Positions 54,788 through 63,682 of a stretch of 64,000 bases of DNA are shown in pieces. Numbering within the stretch: the first letter of the stretch is position 1; every line of letters begins with the position of its first letter. Below the pieces are notes generated by a model, which saw only the letters and a program-made list of their open reading frames with translations, ran no database searches and was not told where the DNA came from. Made by a program: the position numbers and the translations under genes. The stretch is from contig NZ_PDJI01000004.1 of assembly GCF_002563695.1 (NCBI RefSeq), positions 2,728,001 to 2,792,000 on the forward strand, given 5' to 3'. Origin of the DNA: Georgenia soli. Lineage in GTDB: Bacteria > Actinomycetota > Actinomycetes > Actinomycetales > Actinomycetaceae.

Positions 54788-55435
54788 TCACGTGACGATG
54801 ACGACGTCCAGCGTCCGCGGCCCGTGGACCCCCTCGACGCGGATGAGCTCGATGTCGCTCGTGGCGCTCGGCCCGGCGACCCACGTCATCGGCCGGTGCG
54901 GGTGCTGGCCGAGGACGGCCACGGCCTCGGGCACCGTCGCCACCACCTGGCGGGCGTGGAGCACGCAGACGTGCCGGTCGGGCACGAGCGTGATGGCTCG
55001 CCGACCCTGGTCCGGCTCGCCGTCGAGGACGATCGTGCCGGTCTCCGCGATCGCCACCCGCGCTGCCGTGAGGACCGCGCCCGCCGTGTCGAGGGCGGCG
55101 TTGGGGAGCGGTTCGTCCGCGGTGTCCAGGAGCGTCCGCGCACCACCGGCGGTCGCCGCGCCCACCCACTCCGGCGGCAGCCCCGGCGGCACGACGACGG
55201 AGCCGACATCGCCGAGGAGGTCACCGAGGGTGTCGGCGAGCTCGGCCTCCCGGCACCGGTGGACGTTCGCGCGGTAGTCGACCAGCCGGTCGACGAGCAG
55301 GTCGACCGCCTCGCCGGAACCCGGGACGACGTCGGAGTGCGCCCGGTACCCGCGCGGCACCGGCGGGGCCGGTTCGGTCTGGGAGCGGCCGAGCGCGTCG
55401 CGGACGCGGGCCAGGATCGCCTCGCGCGCGTCCAT
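54788..55435 (-). CDS. lutC: Lactate utilization protein C (LUD domain)
   Basis: A 215-aa LUD-domain protein, the third subunit of the LutABC L-lactate dehydrogenase system. Conserved elements are SVVVPPGLPPEW, ALDTAGAVLTAARVAIAETGTIVLDGEPDQGRR and a C-terminal GPSATSDIELIRVEGVHGPRTLDVVIV. LUD proteins with the ETGT motif are thought to bind the cluster or substrate together with LutB. The ATG overlaps the lutB stop by one base (TGATG). It is last in lutABC. No lutR/lldP gene is adjacent. Confidence 0.93.
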   Translation of the reverse strand: MDAREAILARVRDALGRSQTEPAPPVPRGYRAHSDVVPGSGEAVDLLVDRLVDYRANVHRCREAELADTLGDLLGDVGSVVVPPGLPPEWVGAATAGGARTLLDTADEPLPNAALDTAGAVLTAARVAIAETGTIVLDGEPDQGRRAITLVPDRHVCVLHARQVVATVPEAVAVLGQHPHRPMTWVAGPSATSDIELIRVEGVHGPRTLDVVIVT

Positions 55436-56994
55436 CACGCCTCGTTCCCCGCGGTCGAGCCAGGGGAAGGTGCGCCGGCCGGTCGGGTCGCGCCGTCGGC
55501 CTGGTGCTCCTTCCACCAGGTGCGGAACGACTGCGCGGGCGGCGCCGGCAGGTCCCGCACGCCCGTCCACAGGGACCCGGGGTACGGCAGGCGCGCGATG
55601 CGGTCGTGCCGGGCGACGATGCGGCCCAGCCCGGCCGCCCTCGCGGCGACGGCGAAACGCGACCCGGACGACATGACGGCCGACGCGGCGCGCATGCCCG
55701 CCTCCCACCCGGTGGGCAGCAGCCGGCGCTGCTGCGACTCCACCGCCCGGTTGCGCAGGTGCACGAGGGCGGTGGGGATGTCGATCTTGACCGGGCAGGC
55801 CTCGTAGCAGGCCCCGCACAGGGACGACGCGAAGGGCAGGGACGCCGTGGGGTCGTGCGGGTCGGTCGCCCCGCGGGTGCCCATGCCGGTCAGCTGCGGG
55901 GTGAGGATCGCCCCGATCGGCCCGGGGTAGACGGAGCCGTAGGCGTGCCCGCCGGTGTGCTCGTAGACCGGGCAGACGTTCATGCACGCCGAGCAGCGGA
56001 TGCAGTGCAGCGCCTGGCGCCCCACCTCGTCGGCCAGCGCCTTGGTCCGCCCGTTGTCCAGCAGGACCAGGTGGAACGCCTGGGGCCCGTCGCCGGGGGT
56101 GACCCCGGTCCACATGGTCGTGTACGGGTTCATCCGCTCGCCCGTGGACGAGCGTGGCAGCAGCTGGGTGAAGACCTCGAGGTCCTGGAAGGCGGGCACC
56201 ACCTTCTCGATGCCCATCACCGTGATGAGCGTGTCGGGCAGCGTCAGGCACATGCGCCCGTTGCCCTCGGACTCGAACACGGACACCGTCCCGGTCTCCG
56301 CCACGGCGAGGTTGGCGCCGGAGATCGCGACCCTGGCGGTGAGGAACTTCGCGCGCAGGTGCGCCCGGGCCGCCATCGCCAGCGCGCGCGGCTCGGACGT
56401 CAGGTCGGCCGGGGCGTCGCCCATCCGTTCGGTGAAGATGGCGCGGATCTCGTCGCGGTTGCGGTGGATGGCCGGGACGAGGACGTGGGAGGGCATGTCC
56501 CCGGCGAGCTGGACGATCAGCTCCGCCAGGTCGGTCTCCGTCGCGGTGATGCCCTCGGCGGCGAGGTGCTCGTTCAGGCCGGTCTCCTGCGTGGCCATCG
56601 ACTTGACCTTGACCACCTCGGACTCGCCCGTGGCCCGCACCAGGTCCGCGACGATCCGGTTCGCCTCCGCGGCGTCGCGCGCCCAGTGCACCACCCCGCC
56701 GCGCGCGGTGACGTTCTCCTCCAGCTGCACGAGCAGCTCGGGCAGGTGCGACATCGTCCAGTGCTTGATCGCCGACCCGGCCTCGCGCAGCTCCTCCCAG
56801 TCGGGCAGCTCGGAGACCATCCGCAGCCGCTTGTCGCGGATGGTGCGGGTGGCGTGGCGCAGGTTCGTGCGCATCTGGCCGTTGCCCAGGGTCTCGTGCG
56901 CCGCCGTCGGGAAGTCGGGGCCCCAGCGCAGCGGGTCCTGCGGCGCGGTGGCCGGCTGCGGCGCGACGCGGGGCATGCCCAGGAACGTCGTCAT
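55435..56994 (-). CDS. lutB: Lactate utilization protein B, iron-sulfur subunit
   Basis: A 519-aa LUD/Fe-S protein. An N-terminal LUD domain (about 65-310, with AVAETGTVSVFESEGNGRMCL) is followed by a two-cluster ferredoxin region. The first motif is CIRCSACMNVCPVY (Cys331, 334, 337, 341) and the second CGACYEACPVKI (Cys393, 396, 400). A DUF3390-type C-terminal segment ends in a Pro-rich tail. In Bacillus LutB passes electrons from L-lactate oxidation. The ATG overlaps the lutA stop and the stop overlaps the lutC start, so the three genes are tightly coupled. Confidence 0.95.
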   Translation of the reverse strand: MTTFLGMPRVAPQPATAPQDPLRWGPDFPTAAHETLGNGQMRTNLRHATRTIRDKRLRMVSELPDWEELREAGSAIKHWTMSHLPELLVQLEENVTARGGVVHWARDAAEANRIVADLVRATGESEVVKVKSMATQETGLNEHLAAEGITATETDLAELIVQLAGDMPSHVLVPAIHRNRDEIRAIFTERMGDAPADLTSEPRALAMAARAHLRAKFLTARVAISGANLAVAETGTVSVFESEGNGRMCLTLPDTLITVMGIEKVVPAFQDLEVFTQLLPRSSTGERMNPYTTMWTGVTPGDGPQAFHLVLLDNGRTKALADEVGRQALHCIRCSACMNVCPVYEHTGGHAYGSVYPGPIGAILTPQLTGMGTRGATDPHDPTASLPFASSLCGACYEACPVKIDIPTALVHLRNRAVESQQRRLLPTGWEAGMRAASAVMSSGSRFAVAARAAGLGRIVARHDRIARLPYPGSLWTGVRDLPAPPAQSFRTWWKEHQADGATRPAGAPSPGSTAGNEA

Positions 56995-57917
56995 CGGCCC
57001 ACCTCCGCCGTCGTCCCGCGAAGCACGGACGACGGCGCAGCCGCCGGTCCCGCCGGGGCCGCCGGTCCGGCCTCCTCCGCCCGTGCCGCCGGTGCCGCCG
57101 GCCCAGGGACAGCCGCCGGGACGGCCGTCGCACGGCTGCGGTCCCCGGGCAGCACCGTGGGGGACCAGGGCGCCTCCCGGGTGCTCGCGAGCACCTCGGC
57201 CAGGTGCGCCGCGTGGACGCCGGTGCCCTGGCGGGACAGGCTTCCGGCCATGTTCATCAGGCAGGAGTAGTCACCGGCGACCAGCACCTCCGCGCCGGTG
57301 GAGACCACGTTGCGCACCTTCTCGTGCACCATCGCCGCCGACGTCTCGGAGTTCTTCAGCGAGAACGTGCCGCCGAACCCGCAGCACGCCTGCGCCTCCG
57401 GCAGCTCCACCAGGTCGATCCCCGCCACCGCGCGCAGCAGGCGGAGCGGCTTGTCGCCCACCTTGATCATGCGCAGCGAGTGGCAGGTGGGGTGATAGGT
57501 GACCGAGTGCGGGAACCAGGCTCCGACGTCGGTCGTACCGAGCACGTCGACCAGCAGCTCGGACAGCTCGTACGTCCGTGAGGCCACCAGCTCGGCGTCG
57601 CGGGCCAGGCGGTCCTCGCCCTCCCGGCGGGCGACCATCGCCTGCTGGTGGCGCACGGACCCCACGCACGACCCCGAGGGCCCGACCACGGCGTCCCACT
57701 CCCCGTCCAGCACCGGCTCGAAGGCCCTGACGTGGTTGCGGATCACGGGCACCGCCTCGCGGAAGTACCCGGTGTTCACGTGCATCTGGCCGCAGCAGGC
57801 CTGGGACTCGGGGAAGACCACCTCGTGCCCCAGCCGCTCGAGCAGGCGCACGGTCGCGGCCGGGGCCTGCGGGAACATGGCCTCGTTGATGCAGGTGGCG
57901 AACAGTGCGATCCGCAC
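56991..57917 (-). CDS. lutA: Lactate utilization protein A (CCG-domain subunit)
   Basis: A 308-aa subunit with two CCG (Cys-rich) domains of the GlpC/HdrB type: ESQACCGQMHVNTGY near residue 39 and AQACCGFGGTFSLKNSETS near 182, plus the TCHSLRM cysteine. These bind a noncubane Fe-S cluster or flavin-linked centre. GTG at 57917 follows GAGGAGG; an overlapping ATG is out of frame. A -10-like TAGGGT (57967-57972) gives a leader of about 43 nt. The last 55 residues are an Ala/Pro-rich tail not found in the Bacillus protein (about 238 aa). Confidence 0.93.
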   Translation of the reverse strand: MRIALFATCINEAMFPQAPAATVRLLERLGHEVVFPESQACCGQMHVNTGYFREAVPVIRNHVRAFEPVLDGEWDAVVGPSGSCVGSVRHQQAMVARREGEDRLARDAELVASRTYELSELLVDVLGTTDVGAWFPHSVTYHPTCHSLRMIKVGDKPLRLLRAVAGIDLVELPEAQACCGFGGTFSLKNSETSAAMVHEKVRNVVSTGAEVLVAGDYSCLMNMAGSLSRQGTGVHAAHLAEVLASTREAPWSPTVLPGDRSRATAVPAAVPGPAAPAARAEEAGPAAPAGPAAAPSSVLRGTTAEVGR

Positions 57918-57966
57918 ATGACCTCCTCGTCGAGCGGGTGGCGACGGTGCCCCGGGTTCGCCCCTC

Positions 57967-57972
57967 ACCCTA
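57967..57972 (-). promoter_or_regulatory. -10 TAGGGT of lutABC
   Basis: TAGGGT on the minus strand, about 50 nt before the lutA GTG. No operator was recognised. Confidence 0.4.
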
Positions 57973-58040
57973 GTGGGGCGGCCGGGGACGCGGCCGCGGC
58001 GGGCCAGGGCGTGCCGGTGCCGGCGCCGGTGCGGCGGCCG

Positions 58041-58883
58041 TCAGCCGGCGTAGGGCAGCACCGGGCGCCCCGGGACGTCCACGCGGATCCGGAACACCGC
58101 TCCGGCCTCGGGCTCGGGGTCCTCGAGCTTCTCGCGGGAGGTGGTGACGAAGAGGTCGCGGCCGTCCTCGCCGCCGAGCGTGCACGCCGTCGCCAGACGG
58201 ACGGGCAGCGAGATCTCTTCGAGGATCTCCGCCCCGGGGGAGTACAGCCGCACCCGGCCCACCCGGTTGAGCGCCACCCAGACGTTGCCGGCCGAGTCCA
58301 CGCACAGCCCGTCGGCGCGCCCGTCGTCCGCCGAGTGGAAGCGGCGGCGGTTCGTCAGCTCCCCGTCGACGACGTCGAACACGTCCGTCCCGCCGGTGTG
58401 GGTGTCGTTGTAGTAGGCGCGGGTACCGTCGGGGGAGAAGTCGATGCCGTTGGAGGTCGTCACCTCGGGCAGGACCACGGAGACCTGGCCCTCCGGGGAG
58501 ACCCGGTAGAGCGAGGCCGCGCCCACGGTCCGGTCGTACGCCATGCCGCCGGCGTAGACGTTGCCGGCCGGGTCGCAGCCGCCCTCGTTCATGCGGATGC
58601 CCGCGTCCGACCACAGCTCGGGCTGCGGCGTCGGCACCTCGTCCGGGCCGTCCGCGAGCGCCAGGCCCCGCTCGATCCCGACGACGTACCCGCCCCGCGT
58701 GCGCGGGCGGACGAACGCGGCGACCTCCCCGACGTGGAGCCGGTCGACGGTGCCGTCGGCGCGCAGGGTCATCAGGTCGCCGGCGAGCATGTCGACCCAG
58801 CGCAGGCCGCCCCAGCTCTCGGACCACACCGGGCCCTCTCCGTGGTAGCACAGCGGGTCGGTGATCTGCTCGGGAGTGGTCAT
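58041..58883 (-). CDS. SMP-30/gluconolactonase family protein
   Basis: A 280-aa six-bladed beta-propeller lactonase. Family markers are EGPVWSESWGGLRWVDMLAG (metal-binding Glu), GIRMNEGGCDPAGNVYAG (Asn), TTSNGIDFSPDGTRAYYNDT (Asn) and RADGLCVDSAGNVWVAL (Asp), which together form the divalent-metal site. Such enzymes open sugar-acid lactones; the actual substrate is unknown and no sugar oxidation gene is adjacent. ATG at 58883 is chosen because CAGACT stands 6 nt upstream (leaderless pattern). A longer open frame upstream runs through the glpK terminators and is not likely to be translated. Confidence 0.87.
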   Translation of the reverse strand: MTTPEQITDPLCYHGEGPVWSESWGGLRWVDMLAGDLMTLRADGTVDRLHVGEVAAFVRPRTRGGYVVGIERGLALADGPDEVPTPQPELWSDAGIRMNEGGCDPAGNVYAGGMAYDRTVGAASLYRVSPEGQVSVVLPEVTTSNGIDFSPDGTRAYYNDTHTGGTDVFDVVDGELTNRRRFHSADDGRADGLCVDSAGNVWVALNRVGRVRLYSPGAEILEEISLPVRLATACTLGGEDGRDLFVTTSREKLEDPEPEAGAVFRIRVDVPGRPVLPYAG

Positions 58884-58889
58884 GGGGCC

Positions 58890-58895
58890 AGTCTG
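58890..58895 (-). promoter_or_regulatory. Leaderless-type -10 CAGACT of the SMP-30 gene
   Basis: On the minus strand CAGACT, then GGCCCC, then ATG at 58883. Confidence 0.45.
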
Positions 58896-58965
58896 ACCGA
58901 TGCGGCGCCGCTCCGCTGCTGCGCTCTGGTTCCGCTGCTGCGTCCCGGCTCCGCACCTGCGCCCT

Positions 58966-59008
58966 GCGCTACAAGAACGGTGCGCTATCTGCACCGTTCT
59001 TGTAGCGC
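58966..59008 (-). terminator. Second long hairpin downstream of glpK
   Basis: Perfect 18-bp arms (GCGCTACAAGAACGGTGC and complement) with a 7-nt loop, between the glpK end and the SMP-30 start. It probably insulates the SMP-30 promoter from glp read-through. Confidence 0.65.
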
Positions 59009-59021
59009 TGGCGCCCCTCCC

Positions 59022-59069
59022 GGAGCGGTCCCCGGGACGAACACCTGCCCTGACCGGTCCCCGGGACGA
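59022..59069. repeat. 15-bp direct repeat between the glpK hairpins
   Basis: CGGTCCCCGGGACGA occurs at about 59022 and again at about 59055, each followed by an A/C-rich stretch, between the two hairpins. Together with those hairpins it fills the 316-bp gap 58884-59199, in which no gene is seen. Confidence 0.6.
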
Positions 59070-59073
59070 CGAA

Positions 59074-59114
59074 CGGGGAAGATCGGTGTCCGGGGAGAAC
59101 ACCGATCTTCCCCG
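59074..59114 (-). terminator. First long hairpin downstream of glpK
   Basis: Perfect 16-bp arms (CGGGGAAGATCGGTGT and complement) around a 9-nt loop begin 86 nt after the glpK stop on the minus strand. Confidence 0.75.
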
Positions 59115-59199
59115 TCGTGGCCCTGCTGAGCCTGACGGCTGCCGGAGCGCGGCTGCCGCGCAGTGTCAGTGCGTCAGCGCGCCGCGGTCAGCGCCGTGC

Positions 59200-60720
59200 T
59201 CAGCGGACGTCGTCGTCGACCCAGTCGAAGGTGCGCGTGACGGCCTTCTTCCACAGACGGTAGGTGCGCTCGCGCTCCTCCTCGTCCATCGAGGGCTCCC
59301 AACGCTTGTCCTCGGCCCAGTTGTCGATGACGTCTTGCTCGCCCTGCCAGTACCCGACGGCGATGCCCGCCGCGTACGCGGCACCGAGCGCCGTGGTCTC
59401 GGCGACCTTCGGGCGCACCACCGGCACGCCGAGGATGTCGGCCTGGAACTGCATGAGGGTCTCGTTGGCGATCATGCCGCCGTCGACCTTCAGCTCCGTC
59501 AGCTCGACGCCGGAGTCGACCTTCATCGCGTCGTTGACCTCGCGGGTCTGGAAGGCCGTGGCCTCCAGGACCGCGCGGGCGATGTGGCCCTTGTTGACGT
59601 AGCGGGTCAGGCCGACGAGCGCGCCGCGGGCGTCGGACTTCCAGTACGGCGCGAACAGGCCGGAGAACGCCGGCACGAAGTAGGCGCCGCCGTTGTCGTC
59701 GACCGTCTTGGCGAGCGTCTCGATCTCCGGGGCGGAGGAGATGATGCCCAGGTTGTCGCGCAGCCACTGCACCAGCGACCCGGTCACGGCGATCGAGCCC
59801 TCGAGCGCGTACACCGCCGGCTGGTCGCCGATCTTGTAGCACACCGTGGTCAGCAGGCCGCTCTTGGACGCCACCGGCTCGGTGCCGGTGTTGAGGAGCA
59901 TGAAGTTGCCCGTGCCGTAGGTGTTCTTGGCCATGCCGACCTCGAAGCACGCCTGGCCGAACGTCGCCGCCTGCTGGTCGCCGAGGATGCCGGCGATCGG
60001 GACACCGGGGACGAAGCCGCCCTCGCGCCCCTCGCCGTAGACCTCGGAGGAGGAGCGGATCTCCGGGAGCATGGACATCGGGATGCCCATGTCCTTGGCG
60101 ATGTCCTCGTCCCAGCTCAGCGTCTCCAGGTCCATGAGCATGGTGCGCGAGGCGTTGGTGACGTCGGTGACGTGCACGCCGCCGTCCGTGCCGCCGGTCA
60201 TGTTCCACACGACCCAGGAGTCGGTGTTGCCGAAGAGCAGGTCGCCGGCCTCCGCCTTCTCCCGTGCGCCCTCGACGTTGTCGAGGATCCACTTGATCTT
60301 CGGGCCCGAGAAGTAGGTCGCGAGCGGGAGGCCGACCTTCTTCTTGTACCGGTCCTGGCCCTTGCGGCCACCGAGCTCCTCGACGATCTTGTCGGTGCGG
60401 GTGTCCTGCCAGACGATGGCGTTGTAGACGGGCTCCCCGGTGGTCTTGTCCCACACCACCGTGGTCTCGCGCTGGTTGGTGATGCCGACGGCGACGATGT
60501 CGCGGTGGGTCAGGTTCGCGCGGCTCAGCGCCCGACCGACGACCTCGCGGACGTTGGTCCAGATCTCCTTCGGGTCGTGCTCGACCCAGCCGGCCCTGGG
60601 GAAGATCTGCTCGTGCTCGAGCTGGCCGGTCTCGACGATCTGACCGCCGTGGTCGAAGATGATCGCGCGCGAGCTCGTGGTGCCCTGGTCGATGGCGAGG
60701 ACGTACTTCTCGTCAGCCAT
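59200..60720 (-). CDS. glpK: Glycerol kinase
   Basis: A 506-aa FGGY-family kinase that traps glycerol as glycerol-3-phosphate. The N-terminus has [20 protein letters not shown], substrate residues lie in [27 protein letters not shown], and the C-terminal FGGY signatures are [12 protein letters not shown] and [24 protein letters not shown] at 60720 has GAAAGGAACACC upstream. It follows glpF after 168 bp containing two hairpins. The length is normal and no regulatory-site mutation could be judged. Confidence 0.97.
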   Translation of the reverse strand: MADEKYVLAIDQGTTSSRAIIFDHGGQIVETGQLEHEQIFPRAGWVEHDPKEIWTNVREVVGRALSRANLTHRDIVAVGITNQRETTVVWDKTTGEPVYNAIVWQDTRTDKIVEELGGRKGQDRYKKKVGLPLATYFSGPKIKWILDNVEGAREKAEAGDLLFGNTDSWVVWNMTGGTDGGVHVTDVTNASRTMLMDLETLSWDEDIAKDMGIPMSMLPEIRSSSEVYGEGREGGFVPGVPIAGILGDQQAATFGQACFEVGMAKNTYGTGNFMLLNTGTEPVASKSGLLTTVCYKIGDQPAVYALEGSIAVTGSLVQWLRDNLGIISSAPEIETLAKTVDDNGGAYFVPAFSGLFAPYWKSDARGALVGLTRYVNKGHIARAVLEATAFQTREVNDAMKVDSGVELTELKVDGGMIANETLMQFQADILGVPVVRPKVAETTALGAAYAAGIAVGYWQGEQDVIDNWAEDKRWEPSMDEEERERTYRLWKKAVTRTFDWVDDDVR

Positions 60721-60744
60721 GGTGTTCCTTTCACATCATCGTGG

Positions 60745-60765
60745 GGGCACCGCGGTCCGGTGCCC
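60745..60765 (-). other. Small hairpin in the glpF-glpK spacer
   Basis: GGGCACCG (60745-60752) pairs with CGGTGCCC (60758-60765) around a 5-nt loop, 25 nt before the glpK start. Confidence 0.5.
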
Positions 60766-60835
60766 GGGAGGGTCGAGCGGGTTCTTGCGTGGTGGAGCGG
60801 GTTCGGCCCGGGACGGGCGCGGGGACCGACAGGCC

Positions 60836-60877
60836 GGGCGGACGACGCCGGAGCTTGCGTCGCGGCGTCGTCCGCCC
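60836..60877 (-). terminator. Long hairpin directly after glpF
   Basis: Perfect 14-bp arms GGGCGGACGACGCC/GGCGTCGTCCGCCC with a 14-nt loop, 11 nt after the glpF stop. It could attenuate glpK or protect a processed glpF mRNA. Confidence 0.6.
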
Positions 60878-60888
60878 GACCGGGGCGG

Positions 60889-61632
60889 TCACGTGACGGC
60901 GCCGCCGAGAAGGCCGCCGAGCACGCCGCCGACGATCGGGCCGGCGATCGGGACCCAGGAGTAGCCCCAGTCGCTGCTGCCCTTGCCGCGGATGGGCAGG
61001 ACGGCGTGGGCGATGCGGGGGCCGAGGTCACGGGCCGGGTTGATGGCGTACCCCGTGGGGCCACCGAGGCTCATGCCGATGCTGACGACCAGCAGGGCGA
61101 CGGCGAGCGGACCGAGACCCGAGGGGCTGGGGCCGAACAGGATGATGACGAAGACGAGGACGAAGGTGCCGATGACCTCCGTGACGAAGTTCCAGCCGTA
61201 GCTGCGGATCTCCGGGCCGGTGGAGAAGACCGCCAGCTTCGTGGCCGCGGGCGCCTCCTGGTCGAAGTGCCTCTTGAAGGCCAGGAACGCGAGGATCGCA
61301 CCGATGAAGGCGCCGACCAGCTCGCCGGCGAGGTAGGTCACGATGTTGCCGAACGTGCTGGGCACGGGCGCGATGCCGAGGTCCTGGTTGCCACCGAAGA
61401 GGTCGCCGCCGCTGGCGGCGAGGCCGAAGGTGACGGCGGGGTTCAGGTGGGCGCCGGACTTGTACGCCACGTACACGCCGGCGAAGACCGCAAGGCCCCA
61501 CCCGAACGTGATGACGACCCAGCCGGCGTTGAAACCCTTCGTCTTCGGAAGGATGACGTTCGCGACGACGCCGCAACCCAGCAGGGTCAGCATCGCAGTG
61601 CCCATCACCTCCGAGAAGAAGATGTCTGTCAT
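60889..61632 (-). CDS. glpF: Glycerol uptake facilitator (aquaglyceroporin)
   Basis: A 247-aa MIP-family channel for glycerol. Both NPA loops are present: HLNPAVTFG (first half) and AINPARDLGPR (second half), where the Asp after NPAR is the aquaglyceroporin marker. Six membrane spans are predicted around them. A relatively long loop with SGGDLFGGNQDLGIAPVPSTFGN joins helices 2 and 3. ATG at 61632 gives MTDIFFSEVMGTAML, the usual start; GTG at 61644 four codons earlier is an alternative with its own GTGAG site. It is upstream of glpK in the same direction. Confidence 0.94.
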   Translation of the reverse strand: MTDIFFSEVMGTAMLTLLGCGVVANVILPKTKGFNAGWVVITFGWGLAVFAGVYVAYKSGAHLNPAVTFGLAASGGDLFGGNQDLGIAPVPSTFGNIVTYLAGELVGAFIGAILAFLAFKRHFDQEAPAATKLAVFSTGPEIRSYGWNFVTEVIGTFVLVFVIILFGPSPSGLGPLAVALLVVSIGMSLGGPTGYAINPARDLGPRIAHAVLPIRGKGSSDWGYSWVPIAGPIVGGVLGGLLGGAVT

Positions 61633-61743
61633 CGAAAGTTCCACTGTGAACTCACTTTCTGGTCACGTCCGCGTGACCAGTCGGGCGCCGGTGGCGCGGT
61701 GTCGGTCCTGCCGCCTGGGGCGGTTGATCAGGATGATCCTCGT

Positions 61744-61749
61744 TGTCAA
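61744..61749 (-). promoter_or_regulatory. -35 TTGACA upstream of glpF
   Basis: A perfect TTGACA on the minus strand lies about 112 nt before glpF, but no acceptable -10 stands 16-18 nt downstream. Between them is TGATCAGGATGATC-like sequence (61725-61738, plus strand). Confidence 0.35.
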
Positions 61750-61801
61750 GGCTCGTAGGGGCGTTTTCGGGCTGAATTCGGGGGCGTGTCGCCCCACAGA
61801 C

Positions 61802-61830
61802 CTGCGCCCGGACGGTCGGTCCGGGCGCAG
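61802..61830 (-). terminator. Terminator after glpD
   Basis: A perfect 12-bp stem (61802-61813 with 61819-61830) and 5-nt loop lie 4 nt after the glpD stop on the minus strand. Confidence 0.8.
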
Positions 61831-61834
61831 GGGG

Positions 61835-63586
61835 TCATTCGGTGGGGTCGACCGGTCCCAGCTCGCGGACGGCGACCAGCTCCTCCACTCTCAGGCGGGC
61901 CTTGGCGGCCGCCTCGTCCGAGGGCTCGTGCTCGGCGGCGATCTCGGCCTCCGCCTGCCGGCGGTAGGCCGTGATCTCCTGCTCGGTGCGTGCGGCGTCC
62001 CAGCCGAGGACCGGGCCCGCGATGCCGGCGATCTCCTCGAGCGCGGACAGCCCGCGGTCCCGGGTCTCGTAGCTGAGCCGGATGCGGTGGAGCAGGATGT
62101 CCTCGAGGTGAAGGACGCCCTCGTGCGTGGCGGCGAACGCGACCTCGGCGGCGAGGTAGTCGTCCGCGCTCTGCAGCGGGCGGCCGAGGGACGGGTCGGC
62201 GTCGATCATCTCCAGGATCGTGGCGATCTCGGAGCCGTAGCGGTGGAGCAGGTGCTCGACCCGCTCGGAGGTCCACCCGTAGCGGGCCGCGATCTGTGCG
62301 CTGCGGCGGCGGGTCGCCGTGTACCCGTCGGCGCCGACGAGCGGGGTCCGGGCGGTGACGGACGGCATCGCCTTGGCGCGGGCCCCGAGGGCGAAGTCGA
62401 CGGCGTCCTCCGCCATCTGCCGGTACGTGGTCAGCTTCCCGCCGGCGATCACGGTCAGGCCGGGCGCCGCCTCGGTGACGGTGTGCTCGCGGGAGACCTT
62501 CGTCGAGGCCGTGTCGTCGCCCTTGGTGCCGGGCTGGAGGAGGGGACGTAGCCCCGCGTAGACGCCGATGATGTCCTCGTGCCCGATGGGCGGGTCGAGC
62601 ACCGCGTTGGCGTGGTCGAGGATGTAGTCGATGTCCTCACGGGTGGCGACGGGGTGCTGGCGCGGCTCGTGCCACGGCGTGTCCGTCGTGCCGATGATCC
62701 AGTACCGGTCCCACGGGATGACGAAGAGGACCGACTTCTCCGTGCGCAGGAACAGGCCGGTCTTGCCGTTGATCCGCTCGCGCGGCACGACGATGTGCAC
62801 GCCCTTGGAGGCGAGCACCTCGAGGCCCTCGCCGGTGCCGCCGAGCGCCTCTGTCTCCTCCGTCCACACACCGGTGGCGTTGATGACGTGACGGGCCCGC
62901 ACGGTGTGCGACTCTCCCGTCTCCAGGTCGACCACCACCGCGCCGGTGACGCGGCCCGTGGGGTCCTTGGTCATCTCGACGACCTGGGTGCGGGAGGCGG
63001 CGTACGCGCCGTAGCCGACGGCGGTGCGGATGAGGGAGAGGACGAGGCGGGCGTCGTCCACGCGGGCGTCGTAGAAGCGGATGGCGCCGACGAGGCTCTT
63101 CGGGTTCATCTGCGGGAACAGGCTCAGCGCCCCCGCCTTGGAGTAGTGCTTCTGGATCGGCACCGACAGGCCCCGGGCGCCGAGGATCGCGAGCGCGTCG
63201 TACATGCCGACGCCGACGGCGCTGTAGGCCCGCTCGATCACCGGCGTCTTCAGCGGCCACAGGAACGGCTGGGCCGAGACGAGGTGGGGGGCGATCGTCC
63301 GCAGCAGCCGGCCACGCTCCGTGAGGGCCTCGTGGACCAGCTTGAAGTCCAGCTGGTAGAGGTAGCGCAGCCCGCCGTGGACGAGCTTGCTCGACCGGGA
63401 GGAGGTGCCGCTCGCCCAGTCCTGCATCTCGACGACGGCGGTGCGCAGCCCACGCGTGGCCGCGTCGAGCGCGATCCCCGCGCCCGTCACGCCGCCCCCG
63501 ATGACGAGGACGTCCACGCCCTCGTCGTCGCTCATGGCGGCAAGAGCCGCCGACCGGGTCTGCTCGTTCAGCTTCGTGGTCCTCAC
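61835..63586 (-). CDS. glpD: Aerobic glycerol-3-phosphate dehydrogenase
   Basis: A 583-aa FAD enzyme at the inner membrane face that oxidises glycerol-3-phosphate to DHAP and reduces quinone. The dinucleotide fold is VLVIGGGVTGAGIALDAATRGL near residue 25, followed by WASGTSSRSSKLVHGGLRYLYQ, a GlpD hallmark, and the DTPWHEPRQHPVATREDIDYIL segment. The DAO_C domain occupies about 400-560. GTG at 63586 follows GAGGAGGGGCAC. A terminator separates it from glpF, so glpD and glpFK are distinct units on one strand. A divergent SorC-family regulator lies upstream. Confidence 0.96.
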   Translation of the reverse strand: MRTTKLNEQTRSAALAAMSDDEGVDVLVIGGGVTGAGIALDAATRGLRTAVVEMQDWASGTSSRSSKLVHGGLRYLYQLDFKLVHEALTERGRLLRTIAPHLVSAQPFLWPLKTPVIERAYSAVGVGMYDALAILGARGLSVPIQKHYSKAGALSLFPQMNPKSLVGAIRFYDARVDDARLVLSLIRTAVGYGAYAASRTQVVEMTKDPTGRVTGAVVVDLETGESHTVRARHVINATGVWTEETEALGGTGEGLEVLASKGVHIVVPRERINGKTGLFLRTEKSVLFVIPWDRYWIIGTTDTPWHEPRQHPVATREDIDYILDHANAVLDPPIGHEDIIGVYAGLRPLLQPGTKGDDTASTKVSREHTVTEAAPGLTVIAGGKLTTYRQMAEDAVDFALGARAKAMPSVTARTPLVGADGYTATRRRSAQIAARYGWTSERVEHLLHRYGSEIATILEMIDADPSLGRPLQSADDYLAAEVAFAATHEGVLHLEDILLHRIRLSYETRDRGLSALEEIAGIAGPVLGWDAARTEQEITAYRRQAEAEIAAEHEPSDEAAAKARLRVEELVAVRELGPVDPTE

Positions 63587-63616
63587 GTGCCCCTCCTCGG
63601 TCCGACGGTTGCGACC

Positions 63617-63666
63617 TATGCTGGCCGTGCTCGCACAAGCGCGCAATTGGATTGCACGAACGTGCA
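63617..63666 (+). promoter_or_regulatory. glpD / SorC-regulator divergent control region
   Basis: TATGCT at 63617-63622 is a -10 candidate for the regulator, and CATAGG overlaps it on the other strand for glpD. A perfect dyad TGCACG-AA-CGTGCA lies at 63653-63666, and a looser GCTCGCACAAGCGCGC lies at 63629-63644. The dyad is a likely operator for the adjacent regulator. Confidence 0.5.
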
Positions 63667-63682
63667 GCCGAGGGGAGGTGCG

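Noticed and set aside
58884..59102. 73-residue N-terminal extension of the SMP-30 protein
   Set aside because: It would be encoded by the glpK terminator hairpins and would overlap the gene's own promoter-like hexamer.
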